From the NCBI RefSeq assembly GCF_000237085.1, contig NC_016627.1:2666118-2730117 (forward strand): a stretch of 64,000 bases of DNA. The letters are read 5' to 3'. The DNA comes from Acetivibrio clariflavus DSM 19732. Its GTDB lineage: Bacteria > Bacillota > Clostridia > Acetivibrionales > Acetivibrionaceae. The stretch's first letter is position 1, and each line of letters opens with the position of its first letter. The translations under genes and the position numbers were made by a program. Under the pieces are notes generated by a model. It ran no database searches and was not told the DNA's origin. It saw only the letters and a list, made by a program, of their open reading frames with translations. Shown here piece after piece: positions 60,407-64,000 of this stretch.

Positions 60407-60433
60407 CACACCGCATAAATTTATACGATGTGT
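60407..60433 (-). terminator. Terminator after pgsA
   Basis: Imperfect hairpin ACACATCG / CG(G)TGTGT followed by TTTTTT on the minus strand, 24 bases past pgsA. It separates rimO-pgsA from the FapR operon. Confidence 0.75.
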
Positions 60434-60456
60434 CTATAAATGCTTTTTAAATAAGC

Positions 60457-61074
60457 TTAAGAATTGTGGTCCAAAACTTTTGCATTTTTTACTATGTAAT
60501 CATAAGCCGAATAGATTGTGGCAATAACAGCTAAAAACATGATAACTCCGTCAAAGGGAAAATCACACAGCCACCGGATGGGATAGTTCTTGAAAAGCAT
60601 TGTTATTATCGCAATCATTTGAGTTATTGTTTTAACTTTTCCCCAATTGCTTGCAGCTATGACTATTCCTTCACTTGCAGCAACAAGCCTTAAACCGGTT
60701 ATCATAAACTCACGGCCAATTATAATAACTGCCACCCAGGTTGAAAGGGCACCCCTTTCCACTAAAGCAATTAATGCAGCTGTCACCAAAAGCTTATCAG
60801 CAATAGGATCCAAAAACTTTCCGAAATTTGTTACCTGTTTTGTTTTTCTTGCGATATAGCCATCCAGTGCATCGGTGCTTGAAGCAATAATAAAAATCAA
60901 TGCAGCCACATAATTTCCATAATTATTAATAAAATAATTGACAGATATCAATTGAGGCCTGATAAAGCTCAAAAAACCAAGGTCTATCAACCACTGGGGA
61001 ATTGGAACAATAATTAACATAAAAATGGGTATAAGAACAATTCTAAGTATTGTAAGCTTATTTGGAAGATTCAT
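60457..61074 (-). CDS. pgsA: CDP-diacylglycerol-glycerol-3-phosphate phosphatidyltransferase
   Basis: 205 residues. CDP-alcohol phosphotransferase motif spread over DALDGYIARKTKQVTNF and GKFLDPIADK (DGxxARxxxxxxxxGxxxDxxxD), with several membrane helices. Makes phosphatidylglycerol phosphate in the membrane. Its start overlaps the rimO end by 17 bases, so the two are co-translated; it lies next to the fatty-acid genes. Confidence 0.95.
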   Translation of the reverse strand: MNLPNKLTILRIVLIPIFMLIIVPIPQWLIDLGFLSFIRPQLISVNYFINNYGNYVAALIFIIASSTDALDGYIARKTKQVTNFGKFLDPIADKLLVTAALIALVERGALSTWVAVIIIGREFMITGLRLVAASEGIVIAASNWGKVKTITQMIAIITMLFKNYPIRWLCDFPFDGVIMFLAVIATIYSAYDYIVKNAKVLDHNS

Positions 61075-62416
61075 TTACAACCTCTCCTACCAAATCATAT
61101 TCATCCACATTCAAAACCCTGACCTCTGTAAAGCTCCCAAATTCCAGAGGCTCTTCACTTGTAAAGTAAATTAAGCTGTCGATATCCGGTGCCTCAGCAT
61201 AGGACCTTCCTATGTAAAAAATTCCATCCTCTGCAACACCCTCCACCAGAACAGAATATACTTTATTTAACCTTGCATTATTCTTTTCTATTGCTATTTC
61301 TTTCTGTAACTGCATTATGTCGTTCAATCTCGATTCTTTGACACTTTTCTTAATCTGCGGTTTCATATGGTAGGCAGGAGTTCCTTCTTCCCTTGAATAA
61401 GTAAATACTCCCAACCTATCAAATTGCTGCTTCTTAACAAAATTATACAAAATCTTAAAATCTTTTTCATCTTCACCGGGAAATCCTACAATAAGCGTGG
61501 TACGAATAACAATATCCGGTATTCTGTTCCTCAGCTTGTCAAGAAGTGCTTCCAAATTTTCCAGGGTACCTCTTCTTCCCATGGCCTTAAGTATTTTATC
61601 GCTGGCATGCTGAATCGGTATATCTAAATATTTTACAACCTTAGGATTTACAGCAATTTCTTCAATCAGGTTTTCATCAATCTCTTCAGGATAGCAATAA
61701 AGCAGTCTAATCCATTTAATACCTTCTATTTTGCTTATTTCTCTAATTAAATCCACAAGCTTTTTTTGCTTATAAAGATCCATACCATACCGGGTCACAT
61801 CCTGGGCAATCAGTATTACTTCCTTTACTCCTTGTTTGGCTAACTGTTCTGCCTCTGACGTGATATCTTCCATTTTCCTGCTGGTATAAGGTCCCCTCAA
61901 TGAAGGAATCACACAGTAAGTACAACAGTTGTCACAACCTTCGGCAATCTTTAGATAGCCATAACCTTTATTTGAAGAAATCAACCGTTCTCCTTTAAGA
62001 TATTCAACGTCGTTTTCATAGTCCAAAAACAACCTTTTATCCTGGGAAATTGCTTCTTCATCCTTTGAAAGCTTTTCTATAATTTCGGCTATATGTCCGT
62101 AACCTCCGGTACCAACAACCGCATCCACTTCCGGGATCTCTTTCAATATCTGATCTTTATAGCGCTCTGCCAAACATCCTGTCACTATAAGAAGTTTGCA
62201 TTTGCGCTGCTTATACTCCGCCATTTCCAATATTGAATTGATAGACTCCTCAACAGCACTCTCAATAAAACCGCATGTATTTACAATTATAATATTTGCA
62301 TCGCTCTCATCGTTAGTAATCTCATAGTCTTCTTTCTTAAGTACTCCAAGCATTATTTCACTGTCAACGAGATTTTTAGGACATCCAAGCGAAACAATAC
62401 CTATTTTCTTTTTCAA
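61058..62416 (-). CDS. rimO: Ribosomal protein S12 methylthiotransferase
   Basis: 452 residues from a TTG at 62416 with GAGGTG seven bases upstream. N-terminal Fe-S domain with SLGCPKNLVDSEIMLG, a second Cys in NTCGFIESAVEES and a third in TGCLAERYK; radical SAM motif CDNCCTYCVIPSLRG; C-terminal TRAM-type domain. Adds a methylthio group to an Asp of ribosomal protein S12. The GCPKNLVDSE motif separates RimO from MiaB. Confidence 0.95.
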   Translation of the reverse strand: MKKKIGIVSLGCPKNLVDSEIMLGVLKKEDYEITNDESDANIIIVNTCGFIESAVEESINSILEMAEYKQRKCKLLIVTGCLAERYKDQILKEIPEVDAVVGTGGYGHIAEIIEKLSKDEEAISQDKRLFLDYENDVEYLKGERLISSNKGYGYLKIAEGCDNCCTYCVIPSLRGPYTSRKMEDITSEAEQLAKQGVKEVILIAQDVTRYGMDLYKQKKLVDLIREISKIEGIKWIRLLYCYPEEIDENLIEEIAVNPKVVKYLDIPIQHASDKILKAMGRRGTLENLEALLDKLRNRIPDIVIRTTLIVGFPGEDEKDFKILYNFVKKQQFDRLGVFTYSREEGTPAYHMKPQIKKSVKESRLNDIMQLQKEIAIEKNNARLNKVYSVLVEGVAEDGIFYIGRSYAEAPDIDSLIYFTSEEPLEFGSFTEVRVLNVDEYDLVGEVVNESSK

Positions 62417-62597
62417 GTTATACACCTCAAACCGGACTTTTTTGTTTCAATTCAGCATTTAAAATACTAATACAATTCAATGCAGAGTAAAAAATTTATT
62501 CATAATGTTTCCTAATCATTATTGCCTTTCCATGAGAAATTGTCAATTACTTTTTTCATTCAGGCATATAAGCATAAACTGTAAAAAATTATAGGAT

Positions 62598-62846
62598 TTA
62601 TTTAATAAGGTCTTGAGGTATAAGATTTTGTGCCCGTTCCATCAATTCCTCGATTTCACTCTTGAGTTTGCTTATTTCATCATCCAGCTGATCAGGGGAT
62701 ACATTAAGTTCTTTAAGTTCTCTTAAAATTTCTTCCTTTTGTTTGTTTAACTCCTCTAAACGGGCTTCAGCCCTGATTCTCATGTTCTTTGCCTTGTCAA
62801 GGCTCTCTTTTATCTGATTGATCCTCTTTTCATATTCGCCGGTCAT
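62598..62846 (-). CDS. Small coiled-coil protein
   Basis: 82 residues from the ATG at 62846, which shares one base with the stop of the preceding ATPase gene (TGATG). Almost all heptad-like charged helix (YEKRINQIKESLDKAKNMRI...). Probably a partner of the neighbouring coiled-coil ATPase. Function unknown. Confidence 0.7.
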   Translation of the reverse strand: MTGEYEKRINQIKESLDKAKNMRIRAEARLEELNKQKEEILRELKELNVSPDQLDDEISKLKSEIEELMERAQNLIPQDLIK

Positions 62847-64000
62847 CAATGTGCCTCCTTATAATGCTTTATAATCTCTCCTAATTTATCATCACTGATT
62901 TTACTGTTACATAAAGGACATTTTCCGCTTTCCTTCAACAATTCGGTATACATATTTAAATATTTTTCTATTTCTTGTTTATTGTTATTGAGATAATTAT
63001 TCCCTTCCCTAATCTTGTCCAATATGGGCATAAGCCTATTTTTAATGTTTTCAAGCCTTGCCAGCAGTTCACTTTTCCTGTCAATGCTAGTAATGACGAC
63101 ATCCGAGGCATTTAAATCTATGCTTCTTTTTAATATACTGTCAACTTTCGCAATTTCGCTGTCATAGTTCACAAGTTTTTCTTTAATTGAAACAAGCTTC
63201 GACATTTTTATAACTTTTTCCCTTATCTGATTAATAATTATATCCGATTCACCAATTTTTTCAGTATTCTTTAATACATTTTCAACAGCAATACGTTCCT
63301 TTTCCAAAACCCTTAAATTATTGCCGGCCTTTTGAAGCTTTTCATAGCGAACAGTTCTTTCTTCTGCTTCTTCAATCAAACTTATACAACCATTCACTCC
63401 TTTGGTCATGGAAAAAATTCTTTCCATTTCCTTTGCTGCCATCAAATTGCTGTTATATCTGTTCTTTAAGTTGTCCAGTGTCTTCAGCCTTATAAAATCG
63501 GCATCAATACATTTTATAATTTTCTCAAACTCGTCTATTTTTTCAAGCTTCGAAAGTACGTATAAAGTCTCTTTGTATTTTTCATTCACATCTTCCAGAC
63601 TGTATTTTATATCTGTTAGCAGTGAAAGCTTTTTTATGTGCTTTTCAATATTTTCAATCAACTTTGAGCTAAGTTCGATTTTTTCTTCAAGTTCATCAAG
63701 ATATTGATACTCTTTTAACTTTTCATCTACCTCATCCAATTCTTTTCCTATTCTGTCCTTAGTCTGATTTTCCCGTCTCAAATCGGTTGCACTGTCGCGA
63801 ATGGCTTTATCGATTATATGAAGGCCTGTAAGCCGGCCAATAGCCTTAGCACGTACAGCCCCCGACTCTGAAATAAGGAAAGGGCCTTCCAACTGACTGC
63901 CTATATTTATACTGGAATTTATATCGGTATCCAATACCACTTTAGGAATCCCATGAGCGTTTATGATTTCCTGGGGCACTTCATTTCCAAATCCTTCATA
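62846..64000 (-). CDS. Rad50/SbcC-like coiled-coil ATPase, partial
   Basis: Open to the right edge, so the N-terminal Walker A part lies outside; 384 codons are visible. The start of the visible part (YEGFGNEVPQEIINAHGIPK, then QLEGPFLISESGAVRAKAIG) resembles the post-Walker region of SMC/RecN-type ATPases. A long coiled coil follows, and near the end there is a CPLC zinc-hook-like motif (SGKCPLCNSKISDD). The chain ends 22 residues after the hook, without the second arm and Walker B half usual in SbcC, so it is a half-length or atypical member. Likely DNA repair or structure; the partner may be the small coiled-coil protein that follows. Confidence 0.7.
   Translation of the reverse strand, partial: YEGFGNEVPQEIINAHGIPKVVLDTDINSSINIGSQLEGPFLISESGAVRAKAIGRLTGLHIIDKAIRDSATDLRRENQTKDRIGKELDEVDEKLKEYQYLDELEEKIELSSKLIENIEKHIKKLSLLTDIKYSLEDVNEKYKETLYVLSKLEKIDEFEKIIKCIDADFIRLKTLDNLKNRYNSNLMAAKEMERIFSMTKGVNGCISLIEEAEERTVRYEKLQKAGNNLRVLEKERIAVENVLKNTEKIGESDIIINQIREKVIKMSKLVSIKEKLVNYDSEIAKVDSILKRSIDLNASDVVITSIDRKSELLARLENIKNRLMPILDKIREGNNYLNNNKQEIEKYLNMYTELLKESGKCPLCNSKISDDKLGEIIKHYKEAH

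Noticed and set aside
1-64000. tRNA, rRNA or riboswitch genes
   Set aside because: No cloverleaf, rRNA stretch or known riboswitch core was recognised by eye; a covariance-model search would be needed to exclude small RNAs.

Overview
The window looks like a chromosome segment of a low-GC, spore-forming, cellulosome-producing clostridium, most likely the Acetivibrio (Clostridium) thermocellum group. The reasons are AT-rich DNA, a SpoVS gene, a Firmicutes FapR-type fatty-acid operon, S-layer-homology domains, and a type I dockerin (the cellulosome plug module) at the head of a giant RHS protein. The species is an inference; no rRNA is present. Almost every gene is on the minus strand, so transcription runs from high to low coordinates.

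Region 1 (1-35,020) is a polymorphic-toxin locus broken up by insertion sequences. The master gene starts at 35,020 with a GTG codon. It encodes a secreted protein of about 3,170 residues once a single-base frameshift near 27,735 is bridged. The order is signal peptide, dockerin, Pro/Glu linker, four Ig-like (Big2) domains, two fibronectin III domains, thrombospondin-type calcium repeats, a von Willebrand A domain, an SH3b domain, RHS/YD repeats, the RHS core, a HINT autoprotease and a deaminase toxin tip (25,497), followed by its presumed immunity gene. Downstream lie silent or displaced cassettes: an RHS core with a ParB-like 'DNRRL' tip and immunity gene (16,087-18,566); a 5'-truncated RHS gene with a second, unrelated deaminase tip and an Imm10-like gene (7,259-13,170); a core fragment running off the left edge (1-621); and orphan immunity-type genes (796-1,572, SUFU 18,953-19,672, 21,370-21,858, SUKH 35,701-36,580). 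About 5.1 kb of the core is duplicated almost exactly as a direct repeat, so recombination could swap tips. Four IS66-family copies with a linked passenger gene, an IS4-family element and remnants of IS630 and another IS66 type sit between the cassettes.

Region 2 (35,400-48,450) is an IS-rich boundary: an IS256 fragment, an ISL3 element inside a SUKH gene, two IS21 elements, an ECF sigma/anti-sigma pair (41,244-43,290) and a broken subtilase with chitobiase-like and SLH domains (43,422-45,640).

Region 3 (48,450-50,800) is eroded DNA. It still holds recognisable scraps of an older RHS-HINT locus and a broken immunity-like gene, so the toxin locus was once larger.

Region 4 (50,810-64,000) is housekeeping: spoVS, a membrane protein, an Elp3-like radical SAM protein, rnc, and the fatty-acid/phospholipid cluster fapR-plsX-fabH-fabD-fabG-acpP-fabF with a clear FapR operator. 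It is preceded by rimO-pgsA and by a coiled-coil ATPase fragment with a CxxC hook that runs off the right edge.

Many breaks in coding frames here are one-base changes in homopolymers. Some may be consensus errors in repeated DNA, so 'pseudogene' calls in repeats should be read with that in mind.
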